Origin: Theropithecus gelada | Lineage: Eukaryota > Chordata > Mammalia > Primates > Cercopithecidae | Assembly (NCBI RefSeq): GCF_003255815.1 | Contig: NC_037672.1 | Coordinates: 109,322,392-109,386,391, forward strand | DNA: 64,000 nt | Direction of reading: 5' to 3' | Part shown: positions 23,261-36,545 of the stretch, piece by piece | Layout of the letters: each line of letters starts with the position of its first letter | Numbering within the stretch: the stretch's first letter is position 1 | Made by a program: the position numbers and the translations under genes | The notes under the pieces: model-generated | Database searches by the model: none | Told to the model about the DNA's origin: nothing | Seen by the model: the letters and a program-made list of their open reading frames with translations, nothing else

Positions 23261-25246
23261 ATTTCAGCTTTCAAATCAGGAACATGTTCTTTAAAAGCTG
23301 TGACATGGCTCCAGTGATTGAGCTAGAAATGGAACTAAAATGGGAGGAAAAATCAAGCGCTTAGTAAATTTTTTTATTAAACTTTTTTAATTAAAGTCCT
23401 TTATGAAGTAAATGGCCCATGAGAATCCATCCTCAGTGACTTTCTCTCATCCAGTCATACGTGGCTGACTTCTGCAAAGCCTGATGTGCCAATGCCTAGC
23501 AAGAACTCCACGAAGTATGGGGAGCTATCAGCTGTGAATATACTGCACTTCCCTGGAATTAATTTCTATGACACTAATGAAAGTTTTGCAATTGTGCATA
23601 TTGACTACCAAACAGACTTAAAATGTCAACTTTTAATTTATGTTCTATCAAAGCAATTTTATGCATGCTTTTTTGCTTCCATCAGGATTATCGTAAGTTC
23701 AACCAGTATGAATGATGAAAAATAAATTTTAAAAAAGAAAACTGATACGAATAAGCTTAAACAAAAGTGCCAATAACAAAACAATGAAGAATGTAAATGC
23801 CAGTTGATTTGCCTTTCCTTTGTGTCCCTGCCCTCTCCTTTTCTTTTCCCCAAAGGGTTCTATAAACTATACTGAACTGACTAATGCTCTAAGGCCCTGA
23901 CTCTTGCTCCTCGGGAGTGTGATCATAAATTACAGTTGTACAAATTTGTAAAAGGCTTCATCTGTAAGCTTAGCTAAAACATACATGTAAAAAATTTTTA
24001 AATAACAATCATTTTCTAGAAGGAGATATAAACAAAGGAAGAACTTAACCATCTAAGGAAATCACAAAATGAATATATTGTTCAATATTTTTCTTCATGT
24101 TTCTTAACAACATCACAGTTGACCAGAAACATGTATGCTGTCATTCACCAAAATGCAGAATGGAAATCTAGTTTAATTTGAAGCAGACAGCTTAAAAGGC
24201 AAAGCTTTATATGAGAAATTTTCATGTTAAAATTAATAAGAATTGGATAAAAATTGTGAAATAAACTAGCTTGCCTTTGACATCTCCCCCAATTCAAGGA
24301 AGAACCTTTTCCTCCCATTTGTATTTCCTCTTGCCCCTCTTACCTCCAGATTTATATTTTGTTCCCTTTAAAATGAATTATTATGTTTTTATTACTAAAA
24401 TAGTATCTATTTTTAGGCAGCATTTAACCTCAGAAAGTGCTGGGTATCTCTTTATGATATCACCTACCAAATATATTGGCATATTTATATAACTCCTTCT
24501 CCAAAATATAAATTCTTCCAGACGAAACTTTGAGCCTTCAGTGCCTTAGTAAATGTTGTAAATTAGGGACTCAATATTTATTTCTTATTAAAATAAACAA
24601 AACATACTCACAAGTTCACCACTCAGAGTTATTTTCTTTTATATTTTTCCATATTTATTCTAATGTTTTTATTCTACTGTTTCTGGATCATTTTTTAGGT
24701 TGGAAAATAATACAAAAAAAAATTTTTCGATAAGAAAACTCTAACATTCAAAAAGCCCTTCAGGATCAAACAAATAAATCTTAAGTGGTAGAAATGTAAA
24801 AAAAAATGTTCCAGAAAGCTAGAGAATGTACCATCACTGCCCACATTATGATATCTGCTACTCCACTTCCTTGTAATGTTAACCCTCTGCTGTTAAGGAA
24901 CCAACATATTTACTATAAGAGATAAAAGATGTACAACTAAAAAAAATTCAGGAAGAACCACGCAATATTAAACATAAATTGGAAATTTCAGTGTGAGTTC
25001 ACAATTTTGTTATATGTGTTTTCTAGCTCTAATTTCTAATGAATATAGAAATAATGGCATCTCTGTAGCAATGAGCACATTTTGTGCCCAGATCTTGTAT
25101 TCTAAACACCATTTTTCACTGAAAGAAACCACAGGAACTTAAAACAAATATATTTATTTCATGTTTGATTCTGGGAAAATACAAAGTGAATTCAAGAAAT
25201 CTTGTTGCACTAGAAAAAAGTAGAAGTGCTCAAAGACTATTGAGGT
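23261..25246. other. Unassigned AT-rich sequence
   Basis: No named repeat, RNA gene or supported frame. Confidence 0.5.
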
Positions 25247-25835
25247 TGTATTAATGATTTATTGCTACATAAGAAATTACTCCCAAACTTAGGAGCTTAA
25301 AACAATAAACATACATTATCTCACAGTTCTGTGGATCAGAAATACGAGAGTGGCTTAACTGGCTGGGTCCTCAGACTCAGTCTCTAACAAGACTGCAATG
25401 AAGTTGTCAGGCAGGCTGCAGCTCTCTGCAGGCTCAACTGAAAGAGGATCTGCTTATAAGCTCACTCACGGCTGTGGACAATATTTGCTTCCTCATGGTT
25501 GTTGGACTGAAAATTTAAGCTACTTACCAGCTATTGATAAAAGGCCTCTTTTGTCTTCCAGCCATGTGGACTTCCTCATAGGGAAGCTTACAATATGGCA
25601 TCTCACTTTCAGTATGGAGAGCAAGCAAGAGAGTAAGAGAAGGTAAGCAAGACAGAAGCCACAGACTTTTTATGACCTAACACTAGACATTACATACTAT
25701 TCACTTTTGCCCTGTCTTTTTTTGATAGAAGTGAGTCACTAGGTCCAGCCCACTCTCAAGGGAAAGAATTATATAAGATCATGAATACCAAGAAGCAGGG
25801 ATTATCCAAAACCATTCTAGAGGCTGCCTATCACA
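25247..25835. mobile_element. Old ERVL-like solitary LTR
   Basis: Starts TGTATTAATGATTTATTGC and ends GGCTGCCTATCACA, so TG...CA is kept. Internal landmarks are CTTAGGAGCTTAAAACAATA, ATTATCTCACAGTTCTGTGG, a CTTATAAGCTCACTCACGGC block, CAGCCATGTGGACTTCCTCA, and CATGAATACCAAGAAGCAGG near the right. I recognise the repeat as an ERVL-class LTR of about 590 bp, probably MLT2 group; the exact name and strand are not certain. No target duplication or proviral interior is seen. Confidence 0.7.
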
Positions 25836-28439
25836 TGGATCATGTCAAAGGTCAAAGGAACAGCTTGAATGGGCTCCAGCTGAGTTGACCATTTAGGGAA
25901 ATTTGACTACCTATAAGAGCAAATATAATAATTTATTATTATATAATGGATTTTAAAAATCCATGAGTCCATAGTGATTTTTTAAAAGTGGGAAAGAGAG
26001 AATTACAGTCTTATTTATAAAAGAATTCCAGCTAATAAATGTAGAAGAAATGATAGAATTAGAGAATCATCATTTTATAACCCCCAAAAGTAATAAAGGA
26101 TTCAGACAATGATTACTACAAGGAGTTAAAACCACTGGGTCAAATGTAGTTGTGTACCGTGATAGTCATATAGTGCCAAAATATCATCTAACGTTGAATA
26201 TTAATTAACAATAGCAAAAACATTTGCCTTTTTCAATAGCAATTCTGACAATTAGCACTCAGCCAATAACTAATAGTTGGATAACTTTGTATTATATGCT
26301 CCCTGATATAATGTAATACAAAGTTTACATCACCTGTAAAATCTTTTTGTCATAAATGTTTAAATTTAATCTCATCAGGTTTCTCAACATTCAATTTACA
26401 GGAAATATAGGAGATGGAAGAATAAGTTAAATAATGTCATGAGGAAGTAATCAGAAAAATCTAGAATATATGAAATTCTAAGAGAAAATTGTCATAGACT
26501 CTTCAAAATGCTCTGTCATGGAAAAAAAAAATTTTTAAATGAACGACTGTTCTAAATAAGACTAAAGACCAATAAAAAACAAATGTAATATGTGAGTCCT
26601 GGTTGGATTGTGCACAAGGAAAAAAAAATGTTTAAGTTTCTGGAGGATGCAATTAAAAGAGATCGCAGACACATAGTACTAAGATATAAAATAAGGTTTA
26701 TTGAGTGAAAGACTTGAAGCAGAGTGCATGCATTCCCAGTAACTCTTATAATCTCACAGTTTAGACTAGACATACAGGACCTCTGAGTGCCTGTTCCAGT
26801 AGAAAGAGTCCCTTTCTTATTGATTAAGCCCTATATATTTATAGGATGTAGTCCAGGCGGGGATAATCTATGCAACCACTCAACACTGGAAGCTCGCAGG
26901 TTGAGAAATGGTCTCACTAAAAATATGAAACCTCCGGAGTCCAGTGGCTGGTATTAGCCTCTTATTCCATGGAGCTAACTTAGACTTGCTGAGAAGTGCT
27001 TTGCAAAGCTCTTGAAAAGAACCCCCAAGACCATCATGGAATTCTTATCAGGGAAAAATTGGAGAAATTTTAAAATGAACTGCATGGTAAATAATTGCTG
27101 AATATACATTTCCTTAAGTCTGATCATGATTTTGTGGTTATGTATGAAAAAGCCGTTTGTTCTTAGAAGGTACATGAGGAAGGATCCAGAAGTCAAGTGT
27201 CATGATGTCTGCAACTTGTTTTCAAATAGTCGTTTTGTTTTTCTTTTTTAAGTAAATGTATGCCAAGAGAGAAAAGGGAAATTTTGAGTTTTCTTTTAAA
27301 TAAAATGTTAGGAAGAAATGAGGACTGTCTTGACTCGAGTAAGGTAGAAGTAAATTTACAAACATTATGAAAATATGTTTTCTAATTCTTCTCTTATTTA
27401 AAAAAGAAAACATAATGTAGACTGTCTCAGAGGCTAGACTGTTGGCTGCAAATAACTGACCTTTGGAAGCCAGATTAAATTATTCAAGGCTATTTTGTTC
27501 CTAGAACAGTGAAAGGAGGACATGGAAAATAATATGCTCATGGGAAAAACTTATCCAGGTCCTTTTGAACCTCTTCTTGTGTCTAATTTAAAATATATCT
27601 TTATACATGGTTGGCATATTGGCTATTTCATTGAGCAGACTGTGCAAACAAAATTTGTTGCAAACAAAATTTGTTATCATTTAAAATTATTTCTCAACTA
27701 TAATTATAATAATGTGTATTCCTTAATAAAATATCTCTTACTGTCTACTTATTGCTAAGTTATCATTAGTTAAAACACAGCTTTTTGTTAAGTAAGAGTA
27801 AGATGCTGACCCAAGAAACATGTTAAGGGAATAAAAGAAGAATGTTTCATTTGCTATGGTATTCTGGCTTCTATAAATAGTTCTCCCATACCTGAAATGA
27901 AAACAGATTTTATTGTCCTATCTACCTTCTCCATCATGACCTTCTTCTCCCTATTGTCTGGTAAATACCTGCTTCAATGGAATATTTGAGCTCTTTAAGA
28001 AATAAAAATTACATTTTTCTCTAATTCTTTCTCTGATATTCATGTATGATTTCCATCACCTCTAAATCGTAATAGTATCCAACACTGACACTGGAAGAAG
28101 AAGCTGATTATATATTCATGTGTATTAATTATACACATGAAGCTCAGTAAGGCAGTACCACACACCTGGAAAAGACACCTGTACTTATTTCTTCACAGTG
28201 AGAATTTTAATAAATTCTGAGCTCGGAGAAAAGGAAGATAGTTAAACAGTTAATCAGCACAGCCTTTGAAGAACAGCAGGGCAAGCTTCCCTATGTAAGT
28301 TGACACAAGTAGACAATATAGATTTGTTTTACACTTTAACATATCACTCTGAATTAGTAAGAAATTACATAAATTAACTATAAAACTTTAAATTAAAAGG
28401 TACAAATTAAAAATAATTTTTCTTAAAATAATAGATGTT
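25836..28439. other. Unassigned AT-rich sequence
   Basis: No named repeat. It contains a perfect 12-bp inverted repeat at 26283-26294 and 26314-26325. Short frames are AT-driven. Confidence 0.5.
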
Positions 28440-28625
28440 GGTAGAACAGAGACCTATTTTAACTATATCTCCAACACTGCACAAGCTTGTGTATGTTATT
28501 TAACATCTGCACTTGAGTTTCCTAATCTGTAAAATGTGTGTGATTTTCATTGTGTTATTGGGAAGAATAAATAAATGCATGCATACGAAGTGCTTGGGGT
28601 GCAACAAACTTTCAACAAATGCCAG
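28440..28625 (+). mobile_element. MIR element
   Basis: The MIR core is readable in sense: CAAGCTTGTGTATGTTATTT, then GAGTTTCCTAATCTGTAAAA, a diverged middle, GAATAAATAAATGCATGC, and AGTGCTTGGGGTGCAAC before TCAACAAATGCCAG. It is an ancient tRNA-derived SINE. Confidence 0.8.
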
Positions 28626-31600
28626 TTTTCTCCCAAACTACTTCCCTAAAATGATTCACCATCCCTGTTTCTTTCTTCACAAAAATAATATGTTTTTTTC
28701 CCTAGAACTCAAGGGATTTGCAGGAAAAAAATAATCTCTTGATAATTATAATAAACAGTTTGCCAATCACTTCTTTAATTAAAATTGACTTGCAAAATTA
28801 AACCTTGTTTCAAACATTATGGATATGACTTTTTTTATTACCAAGATTCTATTTCTTCAAATATAAAGTACACAGTTTACATAAATCTAGTACAGCATTA
28901 ATCTGATTAAAATTCTAGCATTTTTTATTATTATTCCCCAAAGAGATACTTGATCATAACATGATTAAATGGAAACAGGAACAAGATTATGAAACTCAGT
29001 AAAGTGCATTGTGGGAAAACGAAGAGACCACTACCAGTCTCATCAAACAAGGGTTCCTTCTCAAGGCAAATCACGCAAAAGGGTCTCAGAGGCCCTCACC
29101 TTCTGTTTGCATCACACTAATCAAAGTCTCAAGTCACTGGGTTTGCAACCTCCTTAAATCCCACATCTAATATTTCTAAATATAGATTTGACCCCATTCT
29201 TCAAAAGAAGACTCTTAAAATAAGTCCCAGTTCCTGAGGTGGTATGCCATTCTTTATCTTATCTCATCACTCTCTCTCAGTTTTTTGATCACTGTGTTGA
29301 AATAGTACACAGAATAACCAGTGTTATAAACTGATGTGAGTAGCAGTGACTGGGATATTTCTCTCCATTACTCATCTTTCTGCTTCCCACGGTATTGATA
29401 CTCCATTGACTCTATGACTTAAGATTGTTTTTAGATGATGGAGCTAAAAATAAATTCAATTTGGAGACAGCCAAGAGGTGCAAAACAAAGACAATGAAAT
29501 TTAAAATATGCCTTTTAATGAATGCTGTTTGTCTAATCTTCCCAGAGAATATGGGTGTTCTAATGTCTACAACATGTACTTATGACTTAAACAAAACAAA
29601 TATGTTTGGAGTGTTAACTGCCTCACAGCTACTACCCTCAGAGGTACATGCAAAAAAGAAAGAAATTAGAACAGTGCTTTGAAAGTATGCATTTCTCCCT
29701 AAAGACAGGTGCAGTCTTATTGCATGAGTTTCCACATCCTCTGAAGAAAGAAGCAAGAAAAGTTGAATAAAAATATTGCTTAAATTTTAAACCCATGAAT
29801 TTGTCAATTTAAATTGCTGCTTTATTTCCAAGGGCATTTGGCAATTTACATTTTGTATTGGCCACAAGCTGAATATGGTCTCACCTTTCTCATAAAAGGA
29901 AGCTGTTAAGGCTGAGAGAATATGGGTATGTGGCTCCCCTTAGTGGCCACCGAGAATATCAACATAGTTCAGAAATAAAAGTTGAGAAAAGTGATGCTTT
30001 GAATTATCTCCAGCAAAAGCTCATTGTCTGTCTTCTTCACCACCTGGCAACAGCTGGTATATATGTAAAAATGAGACAAAAAACAGATAGAGGTCGGATC
30101 CAGGAGGACTTTCCTTGTATAGAAAATCAATTTCAAGTAACGAATGTCCCAAGGTAAATTTCCGAGAACTTCCGAAGCTTAAAAAACATGGCTCGACTTA
30201 AGGGAGAAGATAGAAGCAAAGCTTCACTCCATATACCATTTCATAAATAGCTTCAGGTTTAGAAAAGTAGAATAAATACTACAACACCAGGGGATAGGCT
30301 AATAACAGAATATTCCCAACCTGACAAGTAATTTGATGGAAACAGACACAATGAAAAATGTTTATGTGCAGAATATATTCCAGCTGAGAGTCTTCAATAC
30401 CAGCAACTCCCAAAGGTTCTAGGCAGGCACTGAGAGATTCACAGTATCAGAATTTCTGGGCCTTGGCCCAGGTTTCAACCATGTCCCACATACAACATTG
30501 CCTTGGTTCCCTTGAGAGTTCAACCTTCATAGCAGCTACTAAATTCAAAGCATAACTTCTGAGAAAGGAAAATGCTTTGGAACAAAGATGGGAAGATAGA
30601 TCTGCCTTCCAAATTTATAAACCTCTATATTTATCGGAACTAGCCAGGCCATAAACACTATGCACAATAACTCACAGACACTGGTAACTGCACAAGTAAG
30701 AGATGGGAGGGAGGCTTGGCCAATCCCACTCCTACCAACAGAGCTGACTCATCAATTCTGATACCTCATCCCACCTCTTAAATATCCCTCCCTAACTAAT
30801 TCATGCATAACCCTCTTCTTACCTTTGCTCCCTTTCTGATTTTTTTCCTTCCTCCATTCTTTACTTTAACCTGGACTCTCTCCCTATACAACCACCTTGC
30901 CCAAGTCACATCAACCCCACCTCCAAATCCTGTTTTTTCTAGGTTAAGAGCTCGATTCCTCTCTCTTGTCTTTTATTTCCCTTAATCATCCTCTAATGAA
31001 ATTTCTTCAGCCATCTAATGAACTTTCTTCAGCCATCTGTTATGACTAACATGTTAAGCAGGGTCTCTTAAAGGATGTTACCAAAGACACTCTGCTAAAA
31101 AGCATTCAAGTTGAAAAGCTTACAGCCCCACATGGTGTCACTATATAATGCGACATACCTCTCAGCTGGCAGACTGTTAAGATGTCTTTGAATTTTTCAG
31201 ATACTGAAATTGAGGCTTAAAGCAAGTGTCTTGCCAACTGACGATTACATAGAACTTGCTGCTTCTTAGGACGTAGTATTTCCTATTATTTAACAGTACC
31301 TCTAAAAGATAACAACCCAGAAAAAGTTTTGAGGAAAGGGTTAGGTTTTTGGTACACTTCAAGTATTGTCGCCCAAATAAAATCCACCTGACAACACATA
31401 TTTGAATGTCAGTATTACAGCAATCTACTTTTTAATTATAACTACTTTGTCTTTTACATTGTACCTTTTTTTCTTCACTTCAATATAAATAATTACCCCT
31501 TTTTTGATGATGTCTTTTCCCTGGTTATTGTGTACGAATACAAAATACGTTCTCATTTTAAGGGTAATGTTTTCACCTGCCACCTGTCATTTAAAATTGC

Positions 31601-32212
31601 ATCTGCAAAAACCAAGCCTTCCTTTTAGTTTTTTTATGTTTTGTTTTCCCAGTGAAGGTTAATTGCAGTCCTGCTTCCATAGCTTCCTCACTGCTGCAGA
31701 GTTAACCATGGGTTTGCTTCACTGGGAAAGGTTTATCAAAGGTCTGGAATCCAAAACAATGACAGCAATAAATACCAATTAGATCTAGGCCCTTTGCTCC
31801 TATTGCCTTCACAGGTTACAGCAGCAAACCCAGCTTTTGACTTTAGTAAGACTGGACTCTCTTAAAGCCATGGAAGAGGCTGGGCCTTGTTTTCAGGATC
31901 ACTTTTGGATCACAAGTTCTCCTTCCTGACTGAGATGATAACATGGAAACACTAATGAACAGTGTCCCTCCTCCTTACCTCCTCAAAACAGCTCTTAAAT
32001 GTCTGCAATGATATTAGGTCTTCATTGGTGAATTAGGAGTGTAAGTGATATGTGAATCTGTCACCTACAATTTATTTTGTCATAGACTAACTCTTTGAGA
32101 AATTGAAATTAGAACTTGATCTTAGGACAGAGAACATTCAAAGCAAAGTAAAAACTGTGCATTCTTTCTATTAGGGAGAAATTACATAATATGTGTTTCT
32201 TACATATCTTGT
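28626..32212. other. Unassigned sequence, 3.6 kb
   Basis: The longest stretch in the window without an assigned repeat. It holds a 22-bp imperfect tandem duplication (30993-31036) and a 13-bp inverted repeat (31645-31657 with 31717-31729). Open frames here are at most 85 codons and have no recognisable domain. Confidence 0.45.
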
Positions 32213-32221
32213 ATACTTCCC

Positions 32222-32460
32222 TTTTTTTTTTTTTTTTTTGAGATGGAGTCTTGCTCTGTCACCCAGGCTGGAGTGCAGTGGTCAGATCTCAGCTCACTGC
32301 AAGCTCCGCCTCCCGGGTTCACGCCATTCTCCTGCCTCAGCCTCCCGAGTAGCTGGGACTACAGGCGCTCGCCACCTCGCCAGGCTAGTTTTTTGTATTT
32401 TTTAGTAGAGACGGGGTTTCATGGTGTTAGCCAGGATGGTCTCGATCTCCTGACCTCGTG
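32222..32460 (-). mobile_element. 5'-truncated young AluY (Old World monkey YR-like)
   Basis: Antisense AluY with a T-tract, GAGATGGAGTCTTGCTCTGT, and the YR-like GCTCGCCACCTCGCCAGG variant. It stops at CTCCTGACCTCGTG, so the first ~45 bp of the Alu are missing. A target duplication ATACTTCCC plus T-run is at 32213-32227 and 32461-32475, so truncation occurred at insertion and not by later deletion. Confidence 0.95.
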
Positions 32461-32475
32461 ATACTTCCCTTTTTT

Positions 32476-33030
32476 AAACCATTGACTTTTTAAAACAGAA
32501 AAACACAAATATAGCTATCAAAAAACATAAAGATATAGAGATATATAAACTAGTCTGTCACATCAGGAAGATCGGAGTCCCTTGAAAATATTTAGCTATT
32601 GAAGTAAACAGAAAATTGCTAGTAATTTTACTAAAGCATTGAAATAGCAACACAAATACAAGCTACAGTGACACAAATGCCAGCTACCATGACTTTAGTG
32701 TTCTATGGCCGAACAATCAGCAGTTATAAAACCAAATGCTTGTCTGTTTATTGTGGTTAACAAGTATCAAATCAAATTGTAACTTCTGAAAATAAAAGGG
32801 CTGTCACTGCAAGTCTGGCTTTACAGGTTACTATCTCTATGGGAAAAAAAGATATAGCAATAAAATTTAAAATTCTTTAATCATTACCATCTCACCATCT
32901 TAATAAAACATTTTTAATTTTTGCTTTAACTTTCCAGTCATTGTTCACATGAATACACATTAATGTAGCCATCATTACATATTTTGCCCCAAATAGTATG
33001 CTCATAAACTTTTTGTAGTTTTATTTAAGA
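32476..33030. other. Unassigned AT-rich sequence
   Basis: No named repeat or supported frame. Confidence 0.5.
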
Positions 33031-33041
33031 TTTTATTTTTT

Positions 33042-33332
33042 GGCCAAGCATGGTGGCTCACGCCTATAATCCCAGCACTTTGGGAGGCCGAGGCGGGCAG
33101 ATCACTTGAGATCAGGAGTTCCAGACTGACCTGACCAACATGGCTAAATCCTGTCTCTACTAAAAATACAAAAATTAGCGGGCATGGTGGCGGGCGCCTG
33201 TAATCTCAGCTACTCGGGAGACTGAGGCAGGAGAATAGCTTGAACTCGGGAGGTGGAGGTTTCAGTGAGCCGAGATCACGCCATTGCACTCCAAACTGGG
33301 GAACAAGACAAGAGTGACTCAAAAATATATAT
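33042..33332 (+). mobile_element. Alu (S-like), full length
   Basis: Starts GGCCAAGCATGGTGGCTCAC and contains both monomers. The A-tail is short and mixed (CTCAAAAATATATATATTTT). A T-rich target duplication resembling ATTTTATTTTTT flanks it on both sides. Confidence 0.95.
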
Positions 33333-35389
33333 ATTTTTTATTTTTTCGACTCTCCATTTGGAAGTACAAGCTATAAGCAGAGAAATCAATGGGTTTGTCA
33401 CTATAGGACTGTTAGGTGCTGATACGTAAGTGCTTTTTGTGGCATGGTTTTAGCTCTATCTCCCAAAATATAGGTCCCATTGACCACAAAGGAGATTGTC
33501 AGATATCAAAACTAGTTAATTAGTCAGAATACAGGGGGAAAAAAGCACCTAATGAGAAACTCTAAACTACAAGATGCCTGAAATTCTAGTGTTTGGATCC
33601 TGCCTGCTTACCTGCAGGAATGACTAGTCAAGCACACCACTGCAGTTTGCTCCGAGCTGAACCTGATCGGAAAGACGGGAATTGCTTACCCATGAGATGC
33701 ATTATTATTTTAGCTCTGATAAATCTGGCTAAAACAAACAAACAAGCAAAATCCTGTTGCAATCTATGTTTTTTCAGCCCAGCAAATTCAATTCACTCAG
33801 GTGGTACAAATTGATAAGCAAGGAATCACACTATACAAATAAGAAAGTCATGTGTCTCATCTAATGAGTCTTATCCTCCACAAAGAAACAGTAACTGGAA
33901 ACAAACATCTCTAGAATGCCGTCTATGTCTTGTTTCCTCTGATTGAGAGGACAGTTCTATCATCTCATCTACCCAGTAAAGCAGCTGGTACACTGATCTC
34001 TGCACATAACAGTTGAGTGGCAGTGATATATGGACTGGGCTCTTTCTTGGTAGCTATGGAACAGCCACACATAGCTCATCTTTTTAAGACAATGCCCAAA
34101 TCATTAGCTCATATTTCATGAAATATTTCATTTTCATCATATCCTTTCGCATTCTACTACCATTATGAATGGAGACTTATAGGCAAAAAAAAAAAGCTAG
34201 AAATAACCTTAAACTAAAATGAGGACTGCTTTTTATGCATACTTATTTCAAACTAAGTCTCTCATTTAGCTCTCAAGTCACTGGACCAAATTACACTTGT
34301 ATTATTCAGATTATGGGAAGGTAAAAGATAAGAGAGGAAGAATCTGTATGTGAATAGATGGGAGATCTTTTTAAGGGCACATAAACTGAAGGTGAGTTCA
34401 ACATATTCTAATAAAGAGATAGAGAAATTGAGACTGTGAATTGTAAAGGAAATGCACATTAAAAGTTGTAGAAAGGTTAGCATTCTTCTGTCCCTGGTTT
34501 GAGGTGATAAGTAAATAGCAGAGTAATGCAGGAGCTAAGCAAAAAACTAAGAATTATTTTATCACGGTACAGTTTTGAGTGATTCCCCAAGGGCCTGACC
34601 GTGAGGTACACAGCCCAGAGAGGAACACTGAACCCAAAGATTCCAAAGACTCCACATGGGAAATTAGATCAAAGACATTTCCCATATCAGCTGCCCTGAG
34701 AGTAAGGAATAGCATTCAAAATATTGCGATATTGGGGTTCTATGCAAATTTACTGCCTCTGTATTACCTATTAACTTGATCTTTATTACATTAAACTGCT
34801 TTTTAAATAAACAATTCTTTGTAACAAGAATTCAAGAAATAGAAAAGTTATTTTAAAAATCTGTTCAGCAGTTACTGTCAAGAACACAGATAAATCGATG
34901 ACGAGAAGATGACATTGCTGAAGATGACATTGCTGAGTTAAGAAATCTCAAGTCTTTCATGGTCTAATAAAAAAAAGTAACAATTTTATAGGATTTTACT
35001 TTTTGTCTAAGTGGTATGATATCCTTAAATTGTTTTCAATTAACTTTTGAATTACTACTGTAACCCTGAGGTTCCATTTATTGTATATTTATTCACTTTG
35101 GTTAATATTATAAAATATAATGAATGTACTAAATTCTCTGTAAAAAATGTCAAACTATAATAACAGTGTTTTAAATATTTTCAATATTGTTACTCTTATA
35201 ATCAGATATAAATGATATTGCTGAAGAATATAAATGGTTTGTTCCACCTGATTCACCAATCTTTTTTTCTACTTATAGGAAAAACAAGAGAATGTACTGG
35301 TTAATATATGGACATATAATATCATATAATGGGCTGTCTATGTTCTGATTACATTCTACATTTAATAAGTCCCCCTCAAAATATCTGTT
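33333..35389. other. Unassigned AT-rich sequence
   Basis: No named repeat. A 15-bp exact tandem duplication (GAAGATGACATTGCT) lies at 34905-34919 and 34920-34934. Confidence 0.5.
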
Positions 35390-35505
35390 TACCTTTAAAT
35401 GTACCATCTTTAAAATAAGGCTAATAATATCCACCTCATAGGAGTGTTTTGACATTAAATGAGACTATGCTCACAGAATGCCTTGTATAATTTCTAATAC
35501 AAAAT
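35390..35505 (+). mobile_element. MIR fragment
   Basis: GTACCATCTTTAAAATAAGG, then TATCCACCTCATAGGAGTG and GACATTAAATGAGACTATGC, follow the MIR 3' half in sense, ending near GAATGCCTTGTATA. Confidence 0.75.
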
Positions 35506-35704
35506 GACATATAACGCATCACATTGATTCCACTTTTCAAAGACAACATACTTTGGTCACAAAACAGTCGAATTTACTGCACATTTTATATGACATCTTT
35601 TGTAAGCAACCCCAAATCCCTACAACCCTTAATTAAGGGTTTTTCTTTTCCCTTTGGCCACTGAGTTTATTTGATTTTTTATGAGATATAAGATATGATA
35701 TAAC

Positions 35705-36545
35705 TTTATGAGACACAATTTACATGCCATAAAATATGCCCATTTAAAAATCTAAATTTGAATCAGTTTTGGTCAGCATGTGCATCCACATAACCACCAC
35801 CACAGTCAAAATATCAATATCGCCATTTCGCCCCAAAAGTTTTCTGTTACCCTTGGAAGTCAATTCCCCTGCAACTGGTCCCCTCCCATCATTGCTCTAC
35901 TTCCTATCACCATGGAGTAGTTTGTTCACAAATTTCATATAAATTGAATTATACAGTATGTACGTTTTTGTGTCTGGTTTCTTTTGTTCAGGATAATATT
36001 TTTAAGATTCATCCGTATTGTATTAGTAAGTTTGTTCTTTTTTTTTCTGCCAAGTGATATTTTATTATATGGATAAACCACAATGTATTTACTCATTCTC
36101 CTGTTAATAACATCTGGGCTGCTTCTAGTTTTAAACTATGAATAAAGCTGAGTGAAGTTCAGCTTTTAATCTTATAATGAATAAAGTTTTAGGCTATTAT
36201 AAAGATCTTTGTGTGATCATATGTTTTCTTTTTGCTTTGGGTAAATAACTAGGAGCAGAATTATGGGTCTTGTAGTAATTATACATTAAACTTGATATGA
36301 AACTTTCAAACTGTTTTTCAAGTGATTGTATTGTGTTATCTTTTCACCAGCAACGTATGAAAGTTCTATTTGCTTTCATCCTCATCAACACTTGGTATTG
36401 TCTGTCCTTTTATTTAGCCATTCTACAATAGATATAAAAGGGTTTCTCATTGTAGTTTTAATTCCATATTTTCCTATAACTAATGATTCTTTTTTGAGGT
36501 GTCTACTGACATTTGTTGTCAGTCCTTTAAACGTTGAATTGAAAT
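35705..36545 (-). mobile_element. Ancient L1M 3'-end fragment
   Basis: Plus-strand reading is the reverse complement of an old L1: CACATAACCACCACCACAGT, GTACGTTTTTGTGTCTGG, TTTTAAGATTCATCCGTATT, GGATAAACCACAATGTATTT, TAACTAGGAGCAGAATTATG, CATCCTCATCAACACTTGG and TCTCATTGTAGTTTTAATTC. About 840 bp of 3' UTR and ORF2 C-terminal sequence survive, all frames broken. Confidence 0.85.
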
